NCBI GenBank assembly: GCA_016350165.1
Contig: CP066225.1
Span: forward strand, 2,666,001-2,730,000
DNA length: 64,000 nt
Reading direction: 5' to 3'
DNA from: Planctomycetota bacterium
GTDB taxonomy: Bacteria > Planctomycetota > Phycisphaerae > Phycisphaerales > Phycisphaeraceae
Below the pieces are notes generated by a model. That model had not been told where the DNA came from. It was given only the letters and a program-made list of their open reading frames with translations, and did not search any database. A program made the position numbers and the translations under genes. Below are positions 34,782 to 44,228 of this stretch, in pieces (positions within the stretch are counted from its first letter, which is position 1; every line of letters begins with the position of its first letter).

Positions 34782-35642
34782 TTAGTACGTGACGGCAAAA
34801 TTCTTCTGTGTAACAGTGCCTGCTGAATATGTTGCAGCGTGTCCATCTAAGAATACTAAGTTACATGAACCTGATTCAATATCGCTTGGATTACCGCCAT
34901 GACGATATCTTAAGGCTCCGGGAATGGTTGAAGTATCTCCGGGTTCGAGGTCACGATTGTTGACGAGTGGGACTTCTAGGTCTGGAGTTTTGTCTGTGTC
35001 GTTTGTTGGTTGGTAGATAAAACTATCGTGCCATGTTGGGCCATGCTCAAAAGTGTTCCAGAGAAATGGGTCTGATGCGCCTTCGCTGCCAATTTTACCT
35101 TGATTACCATCGCCAAACGCAAGTATTTCGGATGGCCGAAGAATTTGAACGTTTTTTCGCTGTAATGTTTCTTCAAATGGGTATGTAGGGCTATTGTCGG
35201 GAACAACAGGACCTGCAGTGAAAGGTCCCAGATTTGAAGCGTAGCTTACTTCTCGGTAATCGGTGACATTGATTACTAGTGATGGGCATTCGTATGCAGC
35301 AACCATTCCGCCACGTGTTTTATCTGCAATATTAGGAGAGTTGGTGTCATCTACACCGAGATGCGAGAGCAGGATTTTAGGCCACATTTGGCCAGTCCAT
35401 GTAGGAGCATTGTAGGGTTGCCATGACCATGGGAGGTGATCGTCATTAGTTGTGCTATATGAAAAGACAGCGAGACCTATTTGTCGAAGATTTGAAGCGC
35501 ATTGGATGTTGCGTGCCGATTCGCGTGCAGCACTAAGAGCCGGCAGTAGGATTCCGATTAGAAGAGCAATGATACTGATAACAACAAGCAGCTCTATTAA
35601 TGTAAAGCCTCTTGCTATTGTTCGGTAAGTATAGAGAAGCAT
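34782..35642 (-). CDS. Pseudopilin-like protein with H-X9-DG C-terminus, copy 2
   Basis: A 286-residue paralogue of the previous protein, with [15 protein letters not shown] and the same ending [12 protein letters not shown]. The start is ATG 35642 after AGGAGA; the 44 codons upstream in frame would put a polar stretch before the prepilin peptide and are rejected. The expected DG in the H-X9-DG motif reads SG here ([13 protein letters not shown]). It is followed by its own terminator and preceded by a LacI-type site, so it is a separate unit under the same control. Confidence 0.85.
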   Translation of the reverse strand: MLLYTYRTIARGFTLIELLVVISIIALLIGILLPALSAARESARNIQCASNLRQIGLAVFSYSTTNDDHLPWSWQPYNAPTWTGQMWPKILLSHLGVDDTNSPNIADKTRGGMVAAYECPSLVINVTDYREVSYASNLGPFTAGPVVPDNSPTYPFEETLQRKNVQILRPSEILAFGDGNQGKIGSEGASDPFLWNTFEHGPTWHDSFIYQPTNDTDKTPDLEVPLVNNRDLEPGDTSTIPGALRYRHGGNPSDIESGSCNLVFLDGHAATYSAGTVTQKNFAVTY

Positions 35643-35707
35643 CGCGAAGTCTCCTGATAGTGATAGTTTTTTGTTCCTAAGATTTGCTGTGATTTGAAAT
35701 GTACCTA

Positions 35708-35721
35708 TGAAATCGCTTACA
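35708..35721. promoter_or_regulatory. LacI-type operator upstream of pseudopilin 2
   Basis: TGAAATCGCTTACA, 66 bp upstream of the pseudopilin 2 start. Confidence 0.65.
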
Positions 35722-35845
35722 TAGATATTATTGCTATCCCTATCGTTTGCAAGGTAAAAAGTATAAAAAAACATAAAAACGCTGATTCTAGCTTAATTAA
35801 CCATCTAAAGTGCGTGTAATTTGAAAGAAATTGCATATAAAGCGG

Positions 35846-35889
35846 TTGACATCGGTTAAATCGAGAGATAATTTATGAAAGCGGTTACA
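35846..35889 (+). promoter_or_regulatory. Promoter and overlapping operator of the lacI 2-glucanase-phosphorylase operon
   Basis: A -35 box TTGACA (35846-35851), a 17-bp spacer and a -10-like TAATTT (35869-35874) are followed at once by TGAAAGCGGTTACA (35876-35889). The operator covers the expected start of transcription, a simple repression layout, and implies autoregulation of lacI 2. Confidence 0.6.
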
Positions 35890-35905
35890 TTATGTGAGCA
35901 GAATC

Positions 35906-36982
35906 ATGTCAAAACCAAATCTTAAGGATGTTAGCCGGATGGCGGGAGTCTCGATGTCGACTGCATCACGTGCTTTAAACTGCTCTAATTCAGTATCGGA
36001 AGCGACACGTAAACGTGTCATGAAAGTAGCTGAAGAGCTGAATTACCGTTCGGGGGTCGAACGAGTTAAGCGGGGGCCTAACGAGACTTGTTCGCTTGGA
36101 GCGGTGTTTCCTGGAGTCGGTGATGGGTTTTATGTTGAAGTGTTGAATGGAATGATTCGCGAGGCGAATTTAAATGGCGTTCATTTGATTGTTGCATTTG
36201 GTCATGGGCCTGCTGATGAAATAAGACTTATACAGGAAGAGATGCGTAAGCATAATGTAGATGGTCTTGTTGTTATGAATGTTGATTTGCCTAAGCGTTT
36301 TGTTGCATGGTTGAAGCAATATCCAATGCCTGTGGTCATCGTTGATCAGCCCTGTGCTGCGAAAGGAATATCTTCTGTAGCGATGGATAATCGTAGCGGC
36401 GCAAGAGAAGCGATGAAGCATTTATTGGTTGACCATAAATATCGAGATATTTGGGTACTTGGCGGGCCTGAGGGAACTTTCGATTCGATTCGAAGATTAC
36501 ATGGTTGTCGCTTGGCTTTTGAAGATGTTGGTTTAGTCTGGGATGAGAGTTGTGTATATACAGGCGATTTTTTAGAAAGTGGTGGATACCAAGCAACCTA
36601 TGAAAAACTCATGGAATCGAATGGCGATAAACCTGAAGCGATTTTTGCGCTAAATGATTATATGGCATTGGGGGCAGTGGCTTGCTTGATGGATATGGGT
36701 TTAAAAGTACCAGAAGATGTTGCAGTTATAGGGTTTGATGATATTAAGTTGGCTCGAGTCATTGATCTGACAACAGTGCAGGTCCCAGCATCTGAAATGG
36801 GGAGTTATGCAGTTCAGCAATTACTTAACCAAGTTGAGGGACATGCGAATAGAGATGAAGATGCAGTAGTTTTGCCTACAAGATTGATGGTTAGGAAAAG
36901 TTGTGGATGTCATCATGATGATGCTGGAATGCTAAGCATGTTAGCATGTCGTGATATGGATGACTGTGCTGTTCAGATGTAA
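35906..36982 (+). CDS. LacI-family transcriptional regulator, paralogue 2
   Basis: A 358-residue regulator starting MSKPNLKDVSRMAGVSMSTA, the DNA-binding domain directly at the N-terminus; GTG 35894 is a possible alternative start. The ligand core shares long stretches with paralogue 1 (VMNVDLPKRFV; GPEGTFDSIRRLHGCR). After RKSCGCHHDD comes a cysteine-rich tail (SMLACRDMDDCAV). It is the first gene of a run with the beta-1,2-glucanase and phosphorylase genes (13- and 37-bp gaps), so its ligand is probably a beta-1,2-gluco-oligosaccharide. Confidence 0.92.
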   Translation: MSKPNLKDVSRMAGVSMSTASRALNCSNSVSEATRKRVMKVAEELNYRSGVERVKRGPNETCSLGAVFPGVGDGFYVEVLNGMIREANLNGVHLIVAFGHGPADEIRLIQEEMRKHNVDGLVVMNVDLPKRFVAWLKQYPMPVVIVDQPCAAKGISSVAMDNRSGAREAMKHLLVDHKYRDIWVLGGPEGTFDSIRRLHGCRLAFEDVGLVWDESCVYTGDFLESGGYQATYEKLMESNGDKPEAIFALNDYMALGAVACLMDMGLKVPEDVAVIGFDDIKLARVIDLTTVQVPASEMGSYAVQQLLNQVEGHANRDEDAVVLPTRLMVRKSCGCHHDDAGMLSMLACRDMDDCAVQM

Positions 36983-36995
36983 AAAGAGGTTGTTG

Positions 36996-38894
36996 ATGTT
37001 TAATAAAAAAATAAATGCGGCTAATCAAATTGTGCGTTCAAAACTTGTTTCATTTATCGCTTTTGCGTTGGGGTTTTTATTGGTTAGTGTTTCAATCAGT
37101 AATGCTCAGTTGAATAAAGTAGAAAAAATTGCTGGCGAAAATATTATTGCTAAAGATCAATTTATAGATGAATTGGCAAAACGTTGTTTCTTGTTCTTTT
37201 GGGAAAAAGCAGATCCAAAAACTGGCTTAATACCTGATAGAACTGCTGTTGATGGTAGCGAGGAAACAGATATAAGTAGTATCGCAGCAACCGGATTTGG
37301 TTTGACATCCTATTGTATCGCGGAAGATCGCGGATGGATTACACGTAAGCAAGCATATGAACGAATCCGAAAAACACTGCTTTATCTTGACACAATGGAG
37401 CATGTAAAGGGGTACATGTATCATTTTGTGAACATGAAAACGGGGGAGCGAGTGTGGGAGTGCGAATTATCAAGTATTGATACCGCGTTGTTGATGTTAG
37501 GGGTATTGACAGTTAGCGAACATTATAAAGGTACAGAAGTTGAACGGCTAGCAAATCGTCTCTATGAGCGTGTTGAATGGGATTTCATGCTTACTGATGA
37601 CAATACGCTTTCAATGGGGTGGAAGCCGGAGCACGGTTTTCTGAGGGCTAAGTGGAATAGTTATAACGAGTTGATGATGCTATATCTACTTGGATTGGGT
37701 TCATCTTCACACCCACTTGAAAGTAGTACGTGGCATGCATGGAAACGTGTGCCGGTATATTCATATGCCGGTCGTACATACTTGAACTGTCCGCCATTAT
37801 TTACACATCAGTACTCTCAAGCATATTTCGATTTTGAAAACAAACATGATGGTTATGCTGATTATTGGATGAACAGCAAATTAGCAACGGAAGCCCAACG
37901 CCAATTTTGTATTGATCTTGCGGAAAGCTTTCCTAAATGGAATGAGAATATTTGGGGATTAACAGCTAGTGATGGAAAAGATGGATATAGAGCTTGGGGT
38001 GGGCCGCCTGCTCCATTAGAACCATTAGACGGAACCGTCGTACCTTGCGCACCCGGTGGTTCAATTCCTTTTGCTCCCGAAATATGTATTGATGCGTTGT
38101 ACTCGATGTATCGTACATATGGAAATGATATTTGGAAAAGATATGGTTTGGCTGATGCATTTAATCCACATAATGATTGGGTTGCGAAAGATGTAATAGG
38201 CATTGATGTTGGTATTACACTTCTAATGATTGCTAATTATCAAGATCGATTTGTGTGGAATGTATTCATGTCTCATCCAGCAGCTCAAAGAGCAATGGAG
38301 CGTGCTGGATTTATTGATATTGATAAGGATCGAAATGGCTTTATTGAAAATAGCTCAATATACGGATTAAAAAAACATCCGGTCTCTAAAAGGCCAGTAA
38401 TCAAGGCAAAGCCATCAAGCGCTGAGCCAGACTGGACTATTTTTCAATCAGATCACGCTAAGTATCCTGTTGTAATGAGGTTCGCATTTTCATGGGATAA
38501 TGAATATTTGATGTATCAAGCATTCGTGTCAGATAGCGAAGTGCTATCAGGGCAAGATCAAGTAGAGCTATATATCGATCCACATAATGACGGGCTGGTT
38601 TGGCAGAATAAAAATGATATGCAAATTATCTTAAAGCCAACAGGTGGTTTAGAAGAATGGCATAAACGTACAGATCAAATTAATGCCAGTATTAATCTCA
38701 CAGATGTGGGTTATGAAATAAAAGCAAAAATTTCGTGGAATTTGCTTAATGTTAAGGCGCAAGAGAATCTGGTTATGGGTATAAGTCCGGCTATCTTGAA
38801 TATTGGCTCAAATGAACATTTAGAAAAAATAGATTGGCATTTTAAATTGGGGTCGAAAAGTGTGGAGTTAGGTGAGCTTAAATTAGTGAACTGA
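36996..38894 (+). CDS. GH144-type endo-beta-1,2-glucanase with C-terminal CBM9-like domain
   Basis: A 632-residue exported enzyme. The start is ATG 36996 after AGAGG. After a signal peptide (LVSFIAFALGFLLVSVSISN) comes the (alpha/alpha)6-barrel glycoamylase-like domain (about 50-455) with family landmarks CFLFFWEKADPKTGLIPDR, SIAATGFGLTSYCIAEDRGW and the NSYNELMMLYLLGLGS helix. GH144 enzymes cut beta-1,2-glucan to sophorose and short oligomers. The last 170 residues look like a CBM9-type sandwich (FAFSWDNEYLMYQAFVSD; DQVELYIDPHNDG). The adjoining GH94 phosphorylase supports the beta-1,2 assignment, since the Pfam-level family also holds other activities. Confidence 0.78.
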   Translation: MFNKKINAANQIVRSKLVSFIAFALGFLLVSVSISNAQLNKVEKIAGENIIAKDQFIDELAKRCFLFFWEKADPKTGLIPDRTAVDGSEETDISSIAATGFGLTSYCIAEDRGWITRKQAYERIRKTLLYLDTMEHVKGYMYHFVNMKTGERVWECELSSIDTALLMLGVLTVSEHYKGTEVERLANRLYERVEWDFMLTDDNTLSMGWKPEHGFLRAKWNSYNELMMLYLLGLGSSSHPLESSTWHAWKRVPVYSYAGRTYLNCPPLFTHQYSQAYFDFENKHDGYADYWMNSKLATEAQRQFCIDLAESFPKWNENIWGLTASDGKDGYRAWGGPPAPLEPLDGTVVPCAPGGSIPFAPEICIDALYSMYRTYGNDIWKRYGLADAFNPHNDWVAKDVIGIDVGITLLMIANYQDRFVWNVFMSHPAAQRAMERAGFIDIDKDRNGFIENSSIYGLKKHPVSKRPVIKAKPSSAEPDWTIFQSDHAKYPVVMRFAFSWDNEYLMYQAFVSDSEVLSGQDQVELYIDPHNDGLVWQNKNDMQIILKPTGGLEEWHKRTDQINASINLTDVGYEIKAKISWNLLNVKAQENLVMGISPAILNIGSNEHLEKIDWHFKLGSKSVELGELKLVN

Positions 38895-38931
38895 TAGATG
38901 CCTTCTTGATCAGTGTAAATGTGGAAGGTGA

Positions 38932-41900
38932 ATGATGGTTAGTGGAAATATTAAAATGAATAACTCGATTAATGAAATTTTACCAGTTAAATCAATCGAA
39001 AAAATATACGTTTCTGAAAACGATGTTTCGTTTTTAGAGCTATCTAATTCATCTGGTTTGACATTTAAATTTTTTGATACGGGTGTAATCTATAATATTA
39101 CCTGTCATTCAACCATGATAAATTTATTGCATGGTGATCCTTTCGCGGGAATGGTTAGTTGTTTATATATTCGAAAGTATATCAATGGTTCATATTTGTA
39201 TCATCCGATGATCGGAAATGATAGTGCTAGTATTTTTAGAATAAGCGAAAATGCAGCTATGTGGTCAGGGCAATGGGAGGATATCACATATTCTTGTAAG
39301 CTAAAATTGCATGCTACAGAACCATCATGGTGTTGGAGTGTAGAAGTAAAATCAACAGAATCTTTTTATGTTGATGTTGTTTATATACAAGATGTTTCTA
39401 TCGCTGATCGTGCGCGTGTTACGGATAATGAAGCTTATATATCACAATATATTGACCACAAAATTTACGATGATGAGAAATACGGTCCTATCTTAGTTTC
39501 GAGGCAAAATGCAGATCAATCTATAGATTCTCAACCTAAGCTTGTGCAAGCATGTATATCTGGTGCTCAAGGATGTCTCACCGATGGATATGATATTTGG
39601 GGAACTTGCTCACGTACTACAGGTCAGATTCAATCTTTTGAGAAAGACAATATAGGTTGCCACGTTCGACAATATGAAATGGCGTGTGCTGCAATACAGT
39701 CTGAGAAATATTGGTTAACACCAAATCAAAAGATAAATATTATATTTGCTTCTGTATTTCTAGCTGATAACCAATCTATATCCAGTAGAAATGATTGCGA
39801 AGTAATTACAAATATTAGTGATTGGGCTAATGCACCCTCCAGCAATGCTGACTTAGTTTTTCAAGGAGAATCTAAATTAAATTGGCCTATCGTTCAATCA
39901 GAAGAACTGACGGATAGTGAATTAAAAAACTATTTTTCTTTAGATTGGAGATTATGTGAAATTGAAAATAATCAACTTTTATCATTTTTTTATGATGATG
40001 ATAAACATGTGGTTCTCAAAAGCAAAGAATTGCTTACCGAGCGGCCGCATGGCCATATTATACGAGTTGGCGAATCTTTATTGCCTCATGAATCGGATAT
40101 TTGTTTAACATCATGGATGTGTGGTAGTTTCATTTCTCATTTGGCTTGTGGTAACACGAGTTTTCATAAATTCATATCTATACTTAGGAATCCACTAGAT
40201 ATTTTACGTACTGGAGGATTGCGCCTTCTGGTAATGAGGCAAAATGGATGGGAATGCTTAGGTGTGCCTAGCGCATTTGAAATGTCACGTTCATCATGTA
40301 GATGGATTTATAAATTAGATGATCGTGTCATTGAGATTTTAGTTTCTCCTGTACCAGGTGCGCGTACATTTAATTTGACTTTTAAGGTATTGTCGGGCTC
40401 TGACATAGCAGTGTCAGCATTATCGCAGTTTGTTATGGGTGCTACGGAATGGCGTCAGCAATATGAATTGGAAGTTGAAAATGTCAATAGTGCATTCATT
40501 GTTAGATCTATAGATGTTAATCCAATAAATTTAAACGTTGAGTTGCCCACGTACCGTGTTGAATATAAATCCCGAAATGCATCATGTAAATATTCATCAT
40601 TAGAATCATGGGATACTTTGTCGCAAGTCAATAACTATCCTCATCATGTCATTGAATCAATGCCTACAACCGAATTTCAAATAAATTTTACAGTTGATAG
40701 TTTATCTGAGTGTGATAAAGAGCAAAACTGCGCTCATAACAATTGGTCAACTGTAAATCTTAATTCAAATATTCAACATGAAGATACTTCAATTCAGAGA
40801 TTGAATGACATTATGAAGTGGTATAGTCATAATGCGCTGATTCATCTCACTTCACCACACGGACTTGAGCAATATTCAGGGGCAGCATGGGGGGTAAGAG
40901 ATGTATGTCAAGGGCCTGTTGAATACTTAACATCTATCAATCGATATCAAGAAGTTAAAGAGATTCTTCGAATAGTGTTTGCTCAGCAGTATTACGATTC
41001 AGGCAATTGGCCTCAGTGGTTTATGTTTGATGAGTATAGTACGCTTCGTGATCAGAATTCACATGGTGATATTGTAGTATGGCCTTTGAAAGCATTGTGT
41101 GATTATATAGAAGGTACATCTGATTGGAATTTTCTCGATGATTTAATTGATTTTACAGATGATATTACCTTCGAAAAGATTAATGAACATTATCCATTGC
41201 TATACCATGTAAAAAGAACCATTGAACGTATTGAAAGTGAATTTATTCAAGGTACATGTTTAATTCGATATGGCGATGGTGATTGGAATGATTCATTACA
41301 ACCAGCGCAAAAAGAATTGCGTAACAAACTTGTTAGTTCATGGACGGTAGAAATTCTTTATCAAACATTGAATCGATTAATCTTAGTTCTTAAAGAGTAT
41401 GGCCATTGTAGTGAGCTTGTTAATCATTTAGAAAGTATGGTTCGTAAGATACAATCGGATTTTCAGAAGAATTTAGTGTGTGATAACGTTGTGTGTGGTT
41501 TTGCAAAAATTGAGGATAATGGGCAAACGGAACATTTGCTGCATCCCAATGATAATTTTACTGGAATAAAGCATCGTTTACTGCCTTATACACGCGGCAT
41601 TATTAGTGAAATATTTACCCCATCACAGGCACAATTGCACGATAAAATTATCCAAGAAAAATTGCTGCATCCGGATGGCGTTAGGCTAATGGATCGACCA
41701 GTTCGTTATAGCGGTGGTAAACAAAATATATTCTGTAGAGCAGAATCAGCTGCAAGCTTCTCACGCGAGATTAGTTTGCAATATGTGCATGCGCATTTAC
41801 GTTATTGTGAAGCGATGGCAAAATTAGGGCGGGCTGATGCCCTATATCATGGTTTGAATATAATCAATCCAATTGGATTAAATGAAATTTTAGATAATGT

Positions 41901-42357
41901 AAATATACGGCAATCTAATAGTTATTTTTCGAGCTCTGAAGGTGATTTTTTAGATCGCTATCAATCAGAAAATGAATTTGAAAAGCTTAAAGCTGGTGAA
42001 ATAATGGTAAAGAGTGGATGGCGTATTTATTCCAGTGGACCTGGGATTTACTATGGCATGGTTGTTCAAAGAATGTTGGGGTTGCGTTTTTATTTTGGCA
42101 ATGTAATTATTGATCCTGTGTTGCCTGTACATTTAACTGGTTTGCGCTGGTCTCATGATTTTATGGACTGCTCATCATTGTTTATTTATAAAATGAAAAA
42201 TGATCAATCACTTCCGCAAACTGTACGCATTAATGGCACACTAATAAAAGCAACCCGAAGAGAACGAAACCGCTATCGTTATGGCGGAATGATGATACCA
42301 GTTGATACAGTACGTGATCTATTGCAATCAGATAATAATGTTATTGAAATCAATTAG
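38932..42357 (+). CDS. GH94 phosphorylase, 1,2-beta-oligoglucan phosphorylase type
   Basis: A 1141-residue protein without signal peptide, the size of 1,2-beta-oligoglucan phosphorylases (about 1,100) and well above cellobiose phosphorylases (about 800). An N-terminal beta-sandwich is followed by the (alpha/alpha)6 barrel with EQYSGAAWGVRDVCQGPVEY, GNWPQWFMFDEY and GDGDWNDSLQP; the aspartates of DGDWND (784-787) include the general acid. It phosphorolyses short beta-1,2-glucans to glucose 1-phosphate in the cytoplasm. GGAAGGTG precedes the ATG. It follows the glucanase by 37 bp and ends at a strong terminator. Codon use is AT-rich compared with the bam/lpx block. Confidence 0.82.
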   Translation: MMVSGNIKMNNSINEILPVKSIEKIYVSENDVSFLELSNSSGLTFKFFDTGVIYNITCHSTMINLLHGDPFAGMVSCLYIRKYINGSYLYHPMIGNDSASIFRISENAAMWSGQWEDITYSCKLKLHATEPSWCWSVEVKSTESFYVDVVYIQDVSIADRARVTDNEAYISQYIDHKIYDDEKYGPILVSRQNADQSIDSQPKLVQACISGAQGCLTDGYDIWGTCSRTTGQIQSFEKDNIGCHVRQYEMACAAIQSEKYWLTPNQKINIIFASVFLADNQSISSRNDCEVITNISDWANAPSSNADLVFQGESKLNWPIVQSEELTDSELKNYFSLDWRLCEIENNQLLSFFYDDDKHVVLKSKELLTERPHGHIIRVGESLLPHESDICLTSWMCGSFISHLACGNTSFHKFISILRNPLDILRTGGLRLLVMRQNGWECLGVPSAFEMSRSSCRWIYKLDDRVIEILVSPVPGARTFNLTFKVLSGSDIAVSALSQFVMGATEWRQQYELEVENVNSAFIVRSIDVNPINLNVELPTYRVEYKSRNASCKYSSLESWDTLSQVNNYPHHVIESMPTTEFQINFTVDSLSECDKEQNCAHNNWSTVNLNSNIQHEDTSIQRLNDIMKWYSHNALIHLTSPHGLEQYSGAAWGVRDVCQGPVEYLTSINRYQEVKEILRIVFAQQYYDSGNWPQWFMFDEYSTLRDQNSHGDIVVWPLKALCDYIEGTSDWNFLDDLIDFTDDITFEKINEHYPLLYHVKRTIERIESEFIQGTCLIRYGDGDWNDSLQPAQKELRNKLVSSWTVEILYQTLNRLILVLKEYGHCSELVNHLESMVRKIQSDFQKNLVCDNVVCGFAKIEDNGQTEHLLHPNDNFTGIKHRLLPYTRGIISEIFTPSQAQLHDKIIQEKLLHPDGVRLMDRPVRYSGGKQNIFCRAESAASFSREISLQYVHAHLRYCEAMAKLGRADALYHGLNIINPIGLNEILDNVNIRQSNSYFSSSEGDFLDRYQSENEFEKLKAGEIMVKSGWRIYSSGPGIYYGMVVQRMLGLRFYFGNVIIDPVLPVHLTGLRWSHDFMDCSSLFIYKMKNDQSLPQTVRINGTLIKATRRERNRYRYGGMMIPVDTVRDLLQSDNNVIEIN

Positions 42358-42392
42358 CAGTTCAAAATAATCACGAGAGTATTTCAATATAC

Positions 42393-42432
42393 AAATCAAG
42401 CTAGCAGTAGATATTTGTTAGCTTGATTTTTT
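42393..42432 (+). terminator. Terminator between the phosphorylase and rtcR
   Basis: Eleven-base stem AAATCAAGCTA/TAGCTTGATTT with a 15-base loop and a T-run; it overlaps the 3' end of the convergent rtcR gene. Confidence 0.75.
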
Positions 42433-44022
42433 AATTGTCTGCCAGTCTAAATCGAATTTTGCTAGATACTTTCGCAAGCGATCCGCATCATTGATTGTCT
42501 TGCGTTGTTTGCGAGACGCAGCAAATAATTTCCGTCCAGCTTCAGATAATGAAGATGATTCAAAGCATACATTAACAACGGTTCTTAATTGAGCTATGTC
42601 AAAGATATCAATTTCTTCAATTCGTTGAGTACCGAGTATCTTTAAGAGTATATTATTGTCTTTCTCGTTACAGGTAATTGGTGTTTGCCAGGACTGATTC
42701 AATCTTTCGATTTCGTCTTTGACAACCGATTGTGTGATTCGACCTGATGGAGCCATCGTAGCCATTCTGCGCATACATGCATTCACATCTCGAAAATTTG
42801 CGCTCCAAAAGGCATCTTCACTCATTGCGAATTCTAAAAAATGTCTTCGAGCTTCATTGTTGAAATGGACTTGTCTTCCAGTGTTCCGTGTAAGTTGACT
42901 AAGCTCGTACTCAATATTTGGCTCAATATCATCACGTCGTTCAGCTAATCCTGGCAGTTTGAAGGTCCATAAGTTGATTCGTGCAAGTAAGTCTTCTCTA
43001 AAGCGTCCCTCTTTGACTTCATTTAATAAATCGCGATTCGTTCCACAGATTAAGCTAAATTCAGATTGAGTTTCTTTATCAGCTCCAACAGCGAGAAAAC
43101 GTTTTTCCTCAATTGCACGTAAGAGCATCGTTTGTTCATCAGGTCCAAGTTCACCAACTTCATCTAAAAAAAGCATACCATTGTTTGCTTCGACAAGTAA
43201 TCCTTTGCGTGCTGTTGCGGCGCCAGTAAACGCACCGCGTGTGTGTCCAAATAATGTAGACATCGCTGTGTCGCCTCGAATTGTTGCGCAATTTACTTCC
43301 ACAAGTGGGCCTTGTATCTGCCGCTTTTGATTTTTAAGCTCATAAATGCGTTTCGCGAGTTGGCTTTTACCTGCGCCTGTTGGGCCAGTAAGAAGAATGG
43401 GATCATTTGAGTGGATAGTAATATGCTCAATTTGTTCCATCATACGGTTGAAGAGCGTATTGCGTGTCGCAATACCACTCTTGAGAAAATCAAGGTCGCG
43501 AGTTTGTTCAAGAAGAAAACGTTGAGCAATATGGTCATATTTTGAAAGATCGAGATCTATGATATTAAAGCTGCCCGGCTCGTTCGAACGCTTGCGGCGT
43601 GGTGGTGAGGTCTGTAATAGTTTGGCAGGAAAATGTCGTGATTCGGTTAGAAGAAATAAGCATATTTGAGAAACATGTGTGCCAGTGGTTATGTGCACAA
43701 CGTATTCATTATTGTCGGTATCAAAATTGTAATTGTCAGCAAAATCATAAAGTCCAGAGAACACATCTTGAAAGTCCCAGGCATCGCGATACTCAATTCG
43801 ATGGTGATTGACTTTTGTTTCAGGTGAAATTGATTTGATATCTTCGGTAACTTGATCTGCTAAATCTTGAAATTTCTTTTGGAAAAGTAACTCGAACTGA
43901 TCAATAAGATGATCTTCATGTTGGCATATGGATATGGTTGGCCGCCAGTTTTCCCAACGATTACGCTTATAACCTTTATCTAAAGTTGGTCCAAGCTGAC
44001 CAATTACAATTCTTTTCGACAT
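42418..44022 (-). CDS. rtcR: RtcR, sigma-54 activator of the RNA repair operon
   Basis: A 534-residue regulator from ATG 44022 (MSKRIVIGQLGPTLDKGYKR). The N-terminal third is the CARF-type sensor domain (EYVVHITTGTHVSQICLFLL). A sigma-54 AAA+ domain follows with Walker A GPTGAGKS, the sigma-54 contact loop GAFTGA and Walker B FLDEV, then a C-terminal helix-turn-helix region (SLSEAGRKLFAASRKQRK). Known RtcR proteins respond to broken tRNAs with 2',3'-cyclic phosphate ends and switch on rsr/rtcBA. It is divergent from rsr, which carries a sigma-54 promoter. Confidence 0.96.
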   Translation of the reverse strand: MSKRIVIGQLGPTLDKGYKRNRWENWRPTISICQHEDHLIDQFELLFQKKFQDLADQVTEDIKSISPETKVNHHRIEYRDAWDFQDVFSGLYDFADNYNFDTDNNEYVVHITTGTHVSQICLFLLTESRHFPAKLLQTSPPRRKRSNEPGSFNIIDLDLSKYDHIAQRFLLEQTRDLDFLKSGIATRNTLFNRMMEQIEHITIHSNDPILLTGPTGAGKSQLAKRIYELKNQKRQIQGPLVEVNCATIRGDTAMSTLFGHTRGAFTGAATARKGLLVEANNGMLFLDEVGELGPDEQTMLLRAIEEKRFLAVGADKETQSEFSLICGTNRDLLNEVKEGRFREDLLARINLWTFKLPGLAERRDDIEPNIEYELSQLTRNTGRQVHFNNEARRHFLEFAMSEDAFWSANFRDVNACMRRMATMAPSGRITQSVVKDEIERLNQSWQTPITCNEKDNNILLKILGTQRIEEIDIFDIAQLRTVVNVCFESSSLSEAGRKLFAASRKQRKTINDADRLRKYLAKFDLDWQTIKKSS

Positions 44023-44161
44023 ATAAAAAATTATAAAAGAATATATGGATAGATACAAATTATCTGAAAATTATATTCGACAAAATAAAGCTCGTTTAAA
44101 TTAAAATTGTAAGTATATGTAAATAAAGAGATTAAAAATTGTATTCTTTGTTTGTCTGTTC

Positions 44162-44178
44162 TGGCACGCTATGTGCAT
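44162..44178 (+). promoter_or_regulatory. Sigma-54 promoter of the rsr-rtcBA operon
   Basis: TGGCACGCTATGTGCA has GG at 44163-44164 and GC at 44175-44176, separated by exactly 10 bp as sigma-54 requires; it matches TGGCAC-N5-TTGCA with one change. It lies 51 bp upstream of the rsr ATG and beside the sigma-54 activator gene rtcR. The 140 bp between it and rtcR should hold the RtcR enhancer sites. Confidence 0.88.
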
Positions 44179-44228
44179 ATATACAGGCATCAGGCATGAA
44201 TAAAGGATATTGGCCGAAAGGATTGATC

